Part shown: in pieces, positions 25,000 to 33,183 of the stretch
How the letters are laid out: the number at the start of each line of letters is the position of its first letter
Numbering within the stretch: the stretch's first letter is position 1
Assembly (NCBI GenBank): GCA_965216955.1
Contig: CBDCGV010000009.1
Span: 1-64,000, forward strand
Direction of reading: 5' to 3'
Length of the DNA stretch: 64,000 nucleotides
From: CBDCGV01 sp965216955
GTDB taxonomy: Bacteria; Bacteroidota; Bacteroidia; Chitinophagales; JADIYW01
Notes under the pieces: generated by a model
Told to the model about the DNA's origin: nothing
What the model saw: the letters and a program-made list of their open reading frames with translations, nothing else
Databases searched by the model: none
Position numbers and translations under genes: made by a program

Positions 25000-26232
25000 T
25001 TACATCAGCTTTTCAATCAGTTTACCAATAGTTAGCCCCTGAATCAGAATTGAAAAGATCACAACCATATAAGTAATAAGTAAAATTGATTCATAAGAAC
25101 CTACATCCTTAATTGAAAGTGCTAAAGCAATGGATATTCCACCTCTAAGTCCTCCCCAAGTTAATATACTTACCGTTTTTAACTTATGATGATCTTCTTC
25201 AGTTCTCAGCAGGCTATATGGTAATAAAACAGCCAAAAATCTACTACTCAAAACAATCACAATAGCAAATAATCCTAAAACAAAAACTTCCATATTAAAA
25301 ACCAATGTATGAACAGTTAACCCTATTAAAACAAAAAGAATAGTATTCAATACTTCATCAAAAGTTTTCCAAATCAATTCCAGACCACGCTCTGTTTTTT
25401 TGGGAAAAGAGGCGTATCGCATTTTATTACCAATCCAGAGTCCTGCAACTACCATTGCTAATGGTCCTGAAAGATGAAGTAAAGAAGCTATAGCATATCC
25501 TGTAAAAGTTACTGAAAGTGTAATCATTAAATTAGATTGCACATCTTCTTTTACCCATTTCATTAGTTGAAATCCCGCCACACCTAGTACCACCCCTAAC
25601 AAAATACCTCCTCCAACTTCTTCTAAAAAAACAAAACCTAAATGTCGAAAATCCAAATGTGCTTCCATTGAACTACTCAAAGAATAAATAGTTAAAAACA
25701 CAATGACTCCAATCCCATCATTGAACAACGACTCCCCTTCTACCTTTAACAACAAATCTTTTTTAACACCCAATTGTGTCATAATACTAATAACAGCAAT
25801 AGGATCTGTAGGAGAAATTAAAGCCCCAAAAAGAAGACACTCAACAAATGACAAAGGGAAATTCACAAGAGATGTTAAAGCAAACAAAGCTCCTCCCACT
25901 AAAAAGGTTGAGATAACAACTCCTAAGGTCGCAAAAAGCAGCACTGCCCATTTTTGCTTCTTCAATTCCCGTATATCAACATGCATTGCTCCAGCAAAAA
26001 GCAAAAACCCCAACATTATATCTAATAATAAAACTCTAAAATCTATGTTTGTAACCACCCCACATAAAAAATTATAGAGATTAGGAATTATAGGGTTTAG
26101 AATTATGGTAATTAAACTCACCATTAAACTCAAAAACATCAACCCTATCGTTGAAGGCCACTTTAGTAGTTTTCGATTAAGAATGCTTAAGAAAGCAGAA
26201 AGCGCAACGATAATAGATAACGATTGTAACAT
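25000..26232 (-). CDS. nhaP: Na+(K+)/H+ antiporter, NhaP/CPA1 type
   Basis: Membrane exchanger of 410 residues with about twelve helices. Diagnostic CPA1 segments are GALISPTDPIAVISI with the paired polar residues of the ion path, EGESLFNDGIGVIVF with the ND pair, and WGGLRGGISIALALS in the C-terminal half. It lacks the long cytoplasmic tail of some NhaP proteins. I chose the ATG at 26232; a TTG nine bases upstream is possible. It is the last gene of the minus-strand redox cluster, with a 10-base gap to the preceding gene, and so is probably cotranscribed with Rieske-type genes, an unusual pairing. Confidence 0.9.
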   Translation of the reverse strand: MLQSLSIIVALSAFLSILNRKLLKWPSTIGLMFLSLMVSLITIILNPIIPNLYNFLCGVVTNIDFRVLLLDIMLGFLLFAGAMHVDIRELKKQKWAVLLFATLGVVISTFLVGGALFALTSLVNFPLSFVECLLFGALISPTDPIAVISIMTQLGVKKDLLLKVEGESLFNDGIGVIVFLTIYSLSSSMEAHLDFRHLGFVFLEEVGGGILLGVVLGVAGFQLMKWVKEDVQSNLMITLSVTFTGYAIASLLHLSGPLAMVVAGLWIGNKMRYASFPKKTERGLELIWKTFDEVLNTILFVLIGLTVHTLVFNMEVFVLGLFAIVIVLSSRFLAVLLPYSLLRTEEDHHKLKTVSILTWGGLRGGISIALALSIKDVGSYESILLITYMVVIFSILIQGLTIGKLIEKLM

Positions 26233-26242
26233 ACCATTCAAA

Positions 26243-26989
26243 TTATAAACGTTGAATACCTTTCAACTCATCAAGATAAATAACCTTCCAAGTGTTGAAC
26301 TGATATAAAAATCCGGACAATTGAATTGGTTCTGCAACAAAGTCTAAAACTTTATGATTAACCATTTGTCCATTTGCACCTTTTATAACAGCATAATCTA
26401 TTTTACCCGGCTTGCTTTCATATTTCAATACGGGAGGTATACCTCCAGAAATGCAACGTATAGCACAAGAGCGATGTATTTTCCCCTCGCCTGGTTTCAT
26501 AACTCCAAAATAACATTTAGGATCTATGATCTCCCCACTTAATACAACCTGACCCAAGGTATCTACAGTTAAACTTTCATTAGAAGTATTAACTTCTAAA
26601 ATTGATTCTTTACCTTTTGTCAACTCCAATAAAGTCCTTCCATCTCCTTTTATCAAAGTCCCTAGCAATTTAACATTTCTCTTATCATTTAAATTGTCTT
26701 CAAATAAATCATATAATGTTTTTTCAGCTCCAAACTTCCCATAATCTATTAATAAAATACTTTCATCTGATGTGGTTAGCATAGGAACAGGCTTAATCGT
26801 TAAAAGTCCACTTACCTCTGTCAGCTTTCCAAATTCAAATTCGTGGTTGTTAAATCCCCGCTGGGATTTAATCAATAAAACAGCAATTCCTATTAATAAA
26901 ATAAATACCCCTAAAACGACCCACTTTATAAACCTAGAAATTCGCTTGGGAGGTTTATCCTGATATCCTATATAAAAATCATCTCCCAT
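26243..26989 (-). CDS. Single-pass membrane protein with Cys-rich periplasmic motif
   Basis: A 248-residue protein of unknown function. One membrane helix (about 24-43) follows a short cytoplasmic N-terminus; the rest should be periplasmic. The striking segment DPKCYFGVMKPGEGKIHRSC with AIRCISGGIPP just after it has three cysteines and a histidine in a compact, conserved-looking pattern that might bind a metal or haem. Its start overlaps the preceding gene by one base (TGATG at 26987-26991), so it is translationally coupled to the Rieske/ferric-reductase protein and probably works with it. No family name is recalled with confidence. Confidence 0.72.
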   Translation of the reverse strand: MGDDFYIGYQDKPPKRISRFIKWVVLGVFILLIGIAVLLIKSQRGFNNHEFEFGKLTEVSGLLTIKPVPMLTTSDESILLIDYGKFGAEKTLYDLFEDNLNDKRNVKLLGTLIKGDGRTLLELTKGKESILEVNTSNESLTVDTLGQVVLSGEIIDPKCYFGVMKPGEGKIHRSCAIRCISGGIPPVLKYESKPGKIDYAVIKGANGQMVNHKVLDFVAEPIQLSGFLYQFNTWKVIYLDELKGIQRL

Positions 26990-27273
26990 CAGTTATTATA
27001 TTTTAACGGTTCTACCTTAGTACCTTCGGGAAAAGGATCAGGCTTTACGAATACCCAATCATCCTTTATTTTCAACTCATAAGTGGCAACTTTTTCAGTA
27101 AAAGGTGGTGGAGAGCAGCCATCTTCTGGGCTGTATTGATATCCATGCCAGGGGCAAGTAACGCAGCCATCAATTACTTTTCCTTCACCCAAGGGCCCAT
27201 TTTGATGTTTACAAATATTATTGATCGCCGAAAGTTTTCCATCATATTTAAAAAATGGCAATATTCTGATCAT
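26989..27273 (-). CDS. Rieske [2Fe-2S] domain, downstream half of a split fusion
   Basis: A 94-residue frame with the Rieske ligands C21-x-H23 in CKHQNGPLGEG and C40-x-x-H43 in CPWHGYQY. It lacks the first strands of a Rieske fold; these are encoded at the end of the upstream frame (FYKVCHISDIPENRAKVVLI), which overlaps by 26 bases. Deleting one base in the T6 run (27250-27255, A on the plus strand) joins IAIF to KYDGKLSAINNI. The combined span 26989-28030 is 347 codons plus one base. I therefore read it as part of one 346-residue protein, with a homopolymer error or, less likely, a +1 frameshift at TTT-T. Confidence 0.85.
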   Translation of the reverse strand: MIRILPFFKYDGKLSAINNICKHQNGPLGEGKVIDGCVTCPWHGYQYSPEDGCSPPPFTEKVATYELKIKDDWVFVKPDPFPEGTKVEPLKYNN

Positions 27274-28030
27274 TGATTAAAACCACCTTTGCTCTATTTT
27301 CGGGAATATCTGATATATGACAAACTTTATAAAATCCTTCTTGCACACTACTTTCATCAATCTTTACTTCATGAGTATTTCTTTTCAACGCACTGAATAG
27401 ATGAAGCCCAATAACAATAAGCATCCCTCCAAACAATAGTATTGCCAAAATAAAAGATTGCTCCCATTGAAATGCTCCAAGCATCACATGCATTACTAAT
27501 AATCCATATGCTAAATAAACAAGCATATGTAGTGATTTCCATACTTTGGGGTTTAAATTTTTAAGCCAAAAATCATGGCTTGTTGCAGCCATTAAAAGAA
27601 TAATAATTAAAGCAACAAAACCTAAAGGCTGAAAAGGGAATCTTGATAAACTATTGTAGTGTGTATTTGATGTAAAAAGAGAAACTAGTGGGTTAACATC
27701 TCCAAGACTGTGAAACTGAACAATGCTAAATAAACCATGGACTAGTGCTATTACAGCCATAGTAACTCCCAAATGCCTTCTATTATATAACAACGGATAA
27801 AATTTGGCACTCAATCTCGTTAAAGGACCTATGCACAATATAACATGCAGCATTAGAAATGCTAAAGTACCCGTTGCTCTGATGATTAAAGTCTCAAGTG
27901 TTATCGTTGGATGTAGTTTAAAATCTAAAAAAGAATAAATTGCCAAGTATGTAAATACACCTAGTAAAATAAGCAAGTCATATTTCTTTTTTTGTGAATT
28001 CCAAAGTACCGATTTATATCCAACTCCCAT
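27248..28030 (-). CDS. Ferric-reductase-like membrane domain, upstream half of a split Rieske fusion
   Basis: A 260-residue frame with about six membrane helices and the paired histidines of the ferric reductase/YedZ-like haem family, seen in FLMLHVILCIGPLTRL, RRHLGVTMAVIALVH, WKSLHMLVYLAYGLLVMHV. After the last helix (about 195-213) it enters the start of a Rieske domain (EGFYKVCHISDIPEN) and then stops in the T6 run. With the next frame it forms a haem-membrane plus Rieske protein, able in principle to pass electrons across or along the membrane. It is the central gene of the operon 30284-25000. Electron donor and acceptor are unknown. Confidence 0.85.
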   Translation of the reverse strand: MGVGYKSVLWNSQKKKYDLLILLGVFTYLAIYSFLDFKLHPTITLETLIIRATGTLAFLMLHVILCIGPLTRLSAKFYPLLYNRRHLGVTMAVIALVHGLFSIVQFHSLGDVNPLVSLFTSNTHYNSLSRFPFQPLGFVALIIILLMAATSHDFWLKNLNPKVWKSLHMLVYLAYGLLVMHVMLGAFQWEQSFILAILLFGGMLIVIGLHLFSALKRNTHEVKIDESSVQEGFYKVCHISDIPENRAKVVLINDQNIAIF

Positions 28031-28037
28031 GCTCCAT

Positions 28038-28151
28038 CTATTTTAATACAATCTCCAATGACCAACTAAAGAGTAATGTTAATACGACCATTAGAAACAT
28101 CCATAGTAATAAATGTACCTTTCTTAGTTTTGGAGTCATTTCTTTATCCAT
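28038..28151 (-). CDS. Small single-helix membrane protein (37 residues)
   Basis: A short frame starting MDKEMTPKLRKVHLL and followed by a hydrophobic stretch (WMFLMVVLTLLFSWSL), ending at a TAG seven bases before the ferric-reductase start. The ATG at 28151 overlaps the preceding gene; a second ATG at 28139 forms an ATGA overlap with its stop. A charged N-terminus and one membrane helix are typical of small subunits of membrane redox complexes. It fills what would otherwise be the only gap in a tightly packed operon, which supports it being translated. Function unknown. Confidence 0.6.
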   Translation of the reverse strand: MDKEMTPKLRKVHLLLWMFLMVVLTLLFSWSLEIVLK

Positions 28152-28327
28152 TTAATTAATAAAATTGGCCAAAGTAATATCGCTCCTGGAATTAATAATA
28201 ATCTAAAGGATTTTGATGAATTTTTCACTTCAGGATCAATCACCGATACACCACTGATTATAAATGCAACAGAAAACAGTACTCCAAATAAAAGATAAAA
28301 TAAAAATGCATTCACTAAAAAAATCAT
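28136..28327 (-). CDS. Small two-helix membrane protein (63 residues)
   Basis: The protein has two hydrophobic segments, about 3-26 and 44-59, linked by a short polar loop (DPEVKNSSKSF), and ends in a basic tail KWIKK. It starts seven bases after the Rieske-thiamine enzyme and its stop overlaps the start of a 37-residue frame by ATGA. Size and position suggest a small membrane subunit or anchor for the neighbouring redox proteins; no family is recognised. Confidence 0.65.
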   Translation of the reverse strand: MIFLVNAFLFYLLFGVLFSVAFIISGVSVIDPEVKNSSKSFRLLLIPGAILLWPILLIKWIKK

Positions 28328-28334
28328 AACTCTG

Positions 28335-30284
28335 CTATAATAGTTTTACGTCAGTTACAACTTCTAACAATCCAGGTCCTTGATGTGCAAAAAGTGCTTC
28401 CATTGCAACTATGAGATCCTCTTTCTTTGTCACTCTCCAGCCTTTTGCACCACATGCCTCTGCAAACTCCGAAAAATTAGGATTACTCAACTTTGTTTTC
28501 CAAACATCAAATTCCCCGGCGCGCTGTTCCTTTGAAATTTTACCTAATTCCGAATTATTTAATAAAATCAACTTAATAGGCATATTATATAAAACAGCAG
28601 TATTTATTTCCGCCATGTATTGTCCAAATCCTCCATCACCAGCTACTGCCACAATAGGTCTATCTCCCTTCGTAGCTGCCCATGCACCTATAGCAGCTGG
28701 ATAGGCAAAACCTATAGATCCCAAATAACCTGACATTAAAAACGTATTGTTCGATTTTGACTCATAATAACGTCCAAAAGAATATGCATTGTTACCAACG
28801 TCGACGCACATTACAGCATCTTTAGGAGCTGTTTTATTCATTGCGTCAAATACCGCAATTGAACTCACGCCTTTACCTCTGTTATCTAATAATCGCTTTG
28901 CCTTTTCACTTCGCCAAATGGCCCATCGTTTTGCAATGTATTTCGTTTGATCTTCAGATTTAATTTCACCACTAATTTCCTCTTTAAGTAGATCAACTGT
29001 AACTCCTATTTCACCCCAAACAGGTACTTCTACCTGATGAAATTTGCTTAAAGCCAAAGCGTCAAAGTCTACTTGTATAATTGGTTTTTTTGAGGTTATA
29101 CCAGTATGTTTTGAAAATGAAGCTCCAAACACAATTAATAAATCACATTCATTCATAAAATAAGAAGCAATGGGAGTTCCACTTCTACCTAAAACACCTG
29201 CCGCTAAAGGGTGATGATCTGAAATCTGTCCTTTTCCTTTAAAGGTCGTTGCTACTGGACACTTCAATTTTTCGGCAAAAGTTATAATACCATCCATGCT
29301 AAATTTTGCACCATGACCAACAATAATCATAGGTTGTTTAGCATTTTTTATTAGTTCTACAGCCTTATCTAATTGTTCTTTTGGTGGTGCAATGGTTAAT
29401 GGAGTAATCCTACCTTTGGGTGTTTTTGCATTGTTCTTTTCTGAAGGGAGAGTTTGAATTTCATCAGGGAACGTTAAGTGTGAAACATCTCTTCTTAAAA
29501 TAGCATTTTTAATCGCTAATAGCATTAACTCACTATGCCTGCTACCACTTTCTACTCTATGATTGAATACTGCAACAGAATCAAAAGCCCGTACTAAATC
29601 AAGCTCTTGAAAGTTACCTGTTCCCATTACCTGAGTATCAACCTGACCGGTTAATGCTAAAATTGGAGCTCTATCTACTTTAGCATCCCATAACCCTGTA
29701 TATAGATTGGTTGCCCCCGGACCAGCAATTGTAAAGCATGCCGCTGGTTTCCCGGTTAATTTACCATAAGCAGATGCTGCAAAAGAAGCAGCTCCTTCAT
29801 GTCTTATTCCATAAAAATTTAAGGTCCCTTTTTTCTCTTGCCTTCTTAGCGCATCAGCTAGTCCCAGATTTGAATGCCCCACCATTCCAAAAATGGTGTT
29901 TACCCCCCAATTGACCATTGTCTCCACCATTACATCCGTTATCGTTGCTTGATGTGGTTGTTCTTCTTCTATACCAATATAAACTCCGTCATCTCTTATT
30001 TCTAAAGGAAAAGTTTCTACCCCATCATCAAAACCTGGAGCCTTGCCTGTGATAGGGTCATAATCCCATCCGTGCCATGGACACCTTAATAAACCATTCT
30101 CTATCGAACCTTCCCCTAAAGGTCCCCCTTGATGAGGGCATTTATTATCCAGACAACTTAATTGCCCTTTGACATTTGTTAAACAAAAAGTATAATGTCC
30201 CGCTGTAACAGTCATCACTCTATTTTCAGGCAATTCATTGGGATCTTCTAAAACTTTATGCCATTGGTATTTCCTTTTATTCAT
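28335..30284 (-). CDS. Rieske-domain fusion to a thiamine-diphosphate enzyme (pyruvate-oxidase-like)
   Basis: A 649-residue fusion. Residues about 6-105 form a Rieske [2Fe-2S] domain with C49-x-H51 and C68-x-x-H71. Residues about 112-649 are a full ThDP-dependent enzyme of the pyruvate oxidase/acetolactate synthase class: catalytic Glu163 in RHEGAASFAA, GPGATNLYTG, a central nucleotide-binding domain, and the ThDP motif AGDGGFGQYMAE ... LLNN near the C-terminus. Enzymes of this class decarboxylate a 2-oxo acid; the added Rieske domain suggests that electrons from the ThDP intermediate go to an iron-sulfur chain, perhaps to the membrane protein two genes downstream. Substrate and acceptor are inference only. 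A 172-base upstream gap probably holds its promoter. Confidence 0.88.
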   Translation of the reverse strand: MNKRKYQWHKVLEDPNELPENRVMTVTAGHYTFCLTNVKGQLSCLDNKCPHQGGPLGEGSIENGLLRCPWHGWDYDPITGKAPGFDDGVETFPLEIRDDGVYIGIEEEQPHQATITDVMVETMVNWGVNTIFGMVGHSNLGLADALRRQEKKGTLNFYGIRHEGAASFAASAYGKLTGKPAACFTIAGPGATNLYTGLWDAKVDRAPILALTGQVDTQVMGTGNFQELDLVRAFDSVAVFNHRVESGSRHSELMLLAIKNAILRRDVSHLTFPDEIQTLPSEKNNAKTPKGRITPLTIAPPKEQLDKAVELIKNAKQPMIIVGHGAKFSMDGIITFAEKLKCPVATTFKGKGQISDHHPLAAGVLGRSGTPIASYFMNECDLLIVFGASFSKHTGITSKKPIIQVDFDALALSKFHQVEVPVWGEIGVTVDLLKEEISGEIKSEDQTKYIAKRWAIWRSEKAKRLLDNRGKGVSSIAVFDAMNKTAPKDAVMCVDVGNNAYSFGRYYESKSNNTFLMSGYLGSIGFAYPAAIGAWAATKGDRPIVAVAGDGGFGQYMAEINTAVLYNMPIKLILLNNSELGKISKEQRAGEFDVWKTKLSNPNFSEFAEACGAKGWRVTKKEDLIVAMEALFAHQGPGLLEVVTDVKLL

Positions 30285-30456
30285 GGTTGTAACTAAATCT
30301 TTAAAAAAATAATTGCATTATGTTTTACTACTCATATACCTACTAAAAAAGAGACATAACAATAAATTGTAACCACTAATTAAGTAGTATTTTAACAGGT
30401 TTTATAGGTACCAAAAGCACCACCAAAAAAACAGGAATTTTGTTCAATTAAACTCC

Positions 30457-31737
30457 TTACCTTTCCAAGATAGCGGTAAGTCCCATACCTCCCGCAGCAC
30501 AGACAGATATTAAAGCTTTACCACTACCTTTTTGTTGTAACAATTTAGCGGCGACACCTAAGATTCTACCACCTGTAGCAGCGAAAGGGTGCCCTGCAGC
30601 AATACTGCTTCCTTTCACATTGAGTTTTGATCTATCAATACTTCCTAAGGCACCTTCTAAACCAAGTACAGATTTACAATATTCTTCATTTTCCCAAAGA
30701 TATAATGTCGACAAAACCTGAGAAGCAAATGCCTCATGAATCTCATAAAAATCGAAATCTTGTAACGTCAATCCAGCCTTTTTTAACATTCTAGGCATTG
30801 CATGAACCGGTGCTAATAATAGATTTTCTTTCTGATTTACGAACTCGATACCCGCCAGTTCTGCAATTGTTATATACGCCATAACCGGCAATCCTTCTTT
30901 CTTTGCCCATTCTTCGCTAGCCAATAGCACACAGGATGCACCATCTGTTAACGGAGTCGAATTGGCAGCTGTCATGGTTCCACTTCCTCCAAAAACGCCT
31001 TTTAGAGTAGCCATTTTCTCTAACGTACCTGATGGTCTTAAGTTGTTATCCTTGTCCAACCCCTTAAATGGTGTGATTAAATCGTCGTGAAATCCTTCAT
31101 CATAAGCTTTTGCCATATTTTGATGACTATCAAAAGCCAATTGATCTTGATCCTCTCTAGAAATTTTGTATACATCAGCACAAATTTGAGCATGACCTCC
31201 CATCGACAATCCTGTTCTAGGTTCATTATTTTTTGGAGGGTTAGGCACTAAATATTGAGGTCTAATTTTAAGAAGTTCCTTGACCCTATCTTTCATTTCT
31301 TTCTTCCTATTAACCTCTAGCAAGATCTTTCTTAAGCCTTCACTAACTCCAATTGGAGCATCACTAGTCGTATCTGTTCCTCCAGCAATGCCTACTTCTA
31401 TTTGTCCTAATGCAATTTTATTAGCAATATATACCGCAGATTCTAATCCTGTATCACAAGCCTGTTGTAAGTCACATGCTGGTGTTCTTGGATCTAATTT
31501 CGTACCTAAAACAGACTCTCTCACCAAATTAAAGTCTCTTGAATGTTTGATTACAGCCCCTCCAGCAACTTCTCCTAATAATTCTCCTTCTAAATTATAC
31601 TTTTCGATCAATCCATTTAATGCAGCAGTCATCATATCTTGATTACTCGCATGCGAATACTTTGTATTTGATCTTGCAAATGGAATTCTATTCGCCCCTA
31701 TTATGGCTACCTTTCTAACTTTATTCCCTACTAACAT
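30457..31737 (-). CDS. Acetyl-CoA C-acyltransferase (thiolase, FadI type)
   Basis: Cleaves 3-oxoacyl-CoA with CoA, or condenses two acyl-CoA. The 426 residues match the FadI/trifunctional-beta group: nucleophile Cys94 in QQACDTGLES, AGGTDTTSDAP, NSTPLTDGAS, the catalytic YEIHEAFASQ, NVKGSSIAAGHPFAATGGR and the second cysteine in SVCAAGGMG. It lies 35 bases after the thioredoxin-reductase fusion, in the same direction, so it belongs by position to the redox cluster rather than to a beta-oxidation operon. It could serve fatty acid degradation with the acyl-CoA dehydrogenase at 6956, but nothing in the sequence fixes this. Confidence 0.92.
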   Translation of the reverse strand: MLVGNKVRKVAIIGANRIPFARSNTKYSHASNQDMMTAALNGLIEKYNLEGELLGEVAGGAVIKHSRDFNLVRESVLGTKLDPRTPACDLQQACDTGLESAVYIANKIALGQIEVGIAGGTDTTSDAPIGVSEGLRKILLEVNRKKEMKDRVKELLKIRPQYLVPNPPKNNEPRTGLSMGGHAQICADVYKISREDQDQLAFDSHQNMAKAYDEGFHDDLITPFKGLDKDNNLRPSGTLEKMATLKGVFGGSGTMTAANSTPLTDGASCVLLASEEWAKKEGLPVMAYITIAELAGIEFVNQKENLLLAPVHAMPRMLKKAGLTLQDFDFYEIHEAFASQVLSTLYLWENEEYCKSVLGLEGALGSIDRSKLNVKGSSIAAGHPFAATGGRILGVAAKLLQQKGSGKALISVCAAGGMGLTAILER

Positions 31738-31772
31738 TGTTTTCTATTTTATTAATTTATGTCTAAGATATA

Positions 31773-33179
31773 TTATTTTAGAAAATCTCTGATTCCGTAG
31801 CTTGCCAATACACCTTCGCCGGTTGCTGCCGCTACCTGTGCAATAGCTCCTTCTCTACAATCTCCTGCAGCAAAAACCCCATTTACTGAAGTCATTGCGA
31901 GTCCCTCTGTGCTGATAAAACCCTGCTCATTCATTTCAACCAATCCTTCAAAAGCCCTTGTATTTGGAATTAAGCCAATGAAAACAAAAGCGCCATCCGC
32001 TCGTATTATTTCTTCTTCATTAGTGCTATTATCTTTTACCTTGAAACCTTCAAACAATTCACGATCATTGGCCATAAACTCTATTGGTGATTTATTCATA
32101 AAAAGCTCTACATTTTCTAATGTAGTTAATTTCTCTATGTACGTTTCAGATGCTGTAAATTGTGCTTTGTTTGCAACTATCTTTACTTTTTTACAAAATC
32201 CTGCTAAAAAAATGCCTTCTTCCAATGCACTATTTCCACTGCCAATAACAATTACCTCTCTATCTCTATAAAAAGCTCCATCACAGGTTGCACAGAAATG
32301 AATACCTGATCCAATCAATTGATCCTCCCCAGGAATTTTTAATTTTCTATAAGTTGAACCAACAGAGATGACAACCGTCTTACCCAGATAGTTTTCAGTT
32401 TTTGTTTTTACCTCAAATAACTCTTCTTTTTTGTTAATCTCTAAGACCTCTTCTCCAGTTTTAATTTTTGCACCATAGGTTATAGCCTGTTCTTCCATTT
32501 TATTCATTAACTCAGGACCAGATATATTTTGAAAGCCGGGATAATTTTCAATTTTCTCCGTCAAAAAGGTATTTCCACCGATATTCCTCTTTTCCAAAAT
32601 CAAGCTATCAAACCTATCTCTTTGCGCATATATAGCCGTTGTAAGTCCTGCAGCACCTCCTCCTATAATTATTGTATCAAATACCTTATGTTCTTTTTCT
32701 ACATCTATAGACAGTAATTCTCTAAGCGTTCCATTATCAGGATTGGTATGTGGTATTTCGTTAATCAAAATCGTTGGAATGATTCTTTTTCCATGATTAA
32801 TTTCTTCCACCATATCTGTTGCCCATTGATGTTCATCCACATCAATAAATTGATAATGAATATTATTGTCTTGCAAAAAACGCTTTGCACGTCTGCAATC
32901 AGGACACCAATCTGCTCCAAATAACTTTACCCGGCCTGATTCATTTATTCCTAAAACAGATGCTAATTTTGCATTATCGGGATTGGTATAAGATTTTCCA
33001 TTTATATTAAAAGTAGGAATGATCCTCTTCCCATTATTTATAGATTCTACCAACTTGGTAGCTTCTTTATCTAAATCAACATCAATAAACTTATAATCTA
33101 TATTATTGGCCTTTAAATAAGCTTTTGCCCTCAGACAATCGGGACACCAATCTGCCCCATATAAAATAACCTCTTCCAT
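31773..33179 (-). CDS. Glutaredoxin-glutaredoxin-thioredoxin reductase fusion
   Basis: A 468-residue protein in three parts. Two glutaredoxin-like domains, about 1-78 and 83-158, are near-duplicates, both starting (Y/F)GADWCPDC with C12/C15 and C92/C95 and both carrying KRIIPT and TNPDN. Residues about 166-468 form a thioredoxin reductase: FAD loop IIGGGAAGLT, redox pair C296-ATC-C299, NADPH loop VIGSGNSALEEG and AAGDCREGAIAQVA at the end. The fusion should carry electrons from NADPH via flavin to its own two dithiol domains. It lies four bases after the Rieske-glutamate synthase-like gene. The duplication of the glutaredoxin module is unusual to me. Confidence 0.9.
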   Translation of the reverse strand: MEEVILYGADWCPDCLRAKAYLKANNIDYKFIDVDLDKEATKLVESINNGKRIIPTFNINGKSYTNPDNAKLASVLGINESGRVKLFGADWCPDCRRAKRFLQDNNIHYQFIDVDEHQWATDMVEEINHGKRIIPTILINEIPHTNPDNGTLRELLSIDVEKEHKVFDTIIIGGGAAGLTTAIYAQRDRFDSLILEKRNIGGNTFLTEKIENYPGFQNISGPELMNKMEEQAITYGAKIKTGEEVLEINKKEELFEVKTKTENYLGKTVVISVGSTYRKLKIPGEDQLIGSGIHFCATCDGAFYRDREVIVIGSGNSALEEGIFLAGFCKKVKIVANKAQFTASETYIEKLTTLENVELFMNKSPIEFMANDRELFEGFKVKDNSTNEEEIIRADGAFVFIGLIPNTRAFEGLVEMNEQGFISTEGLAMTSVNGVFAAGDCREGAIAQVAAATGEGVLASYGIRDFLK

Positions 33180-33183
33180 AATT

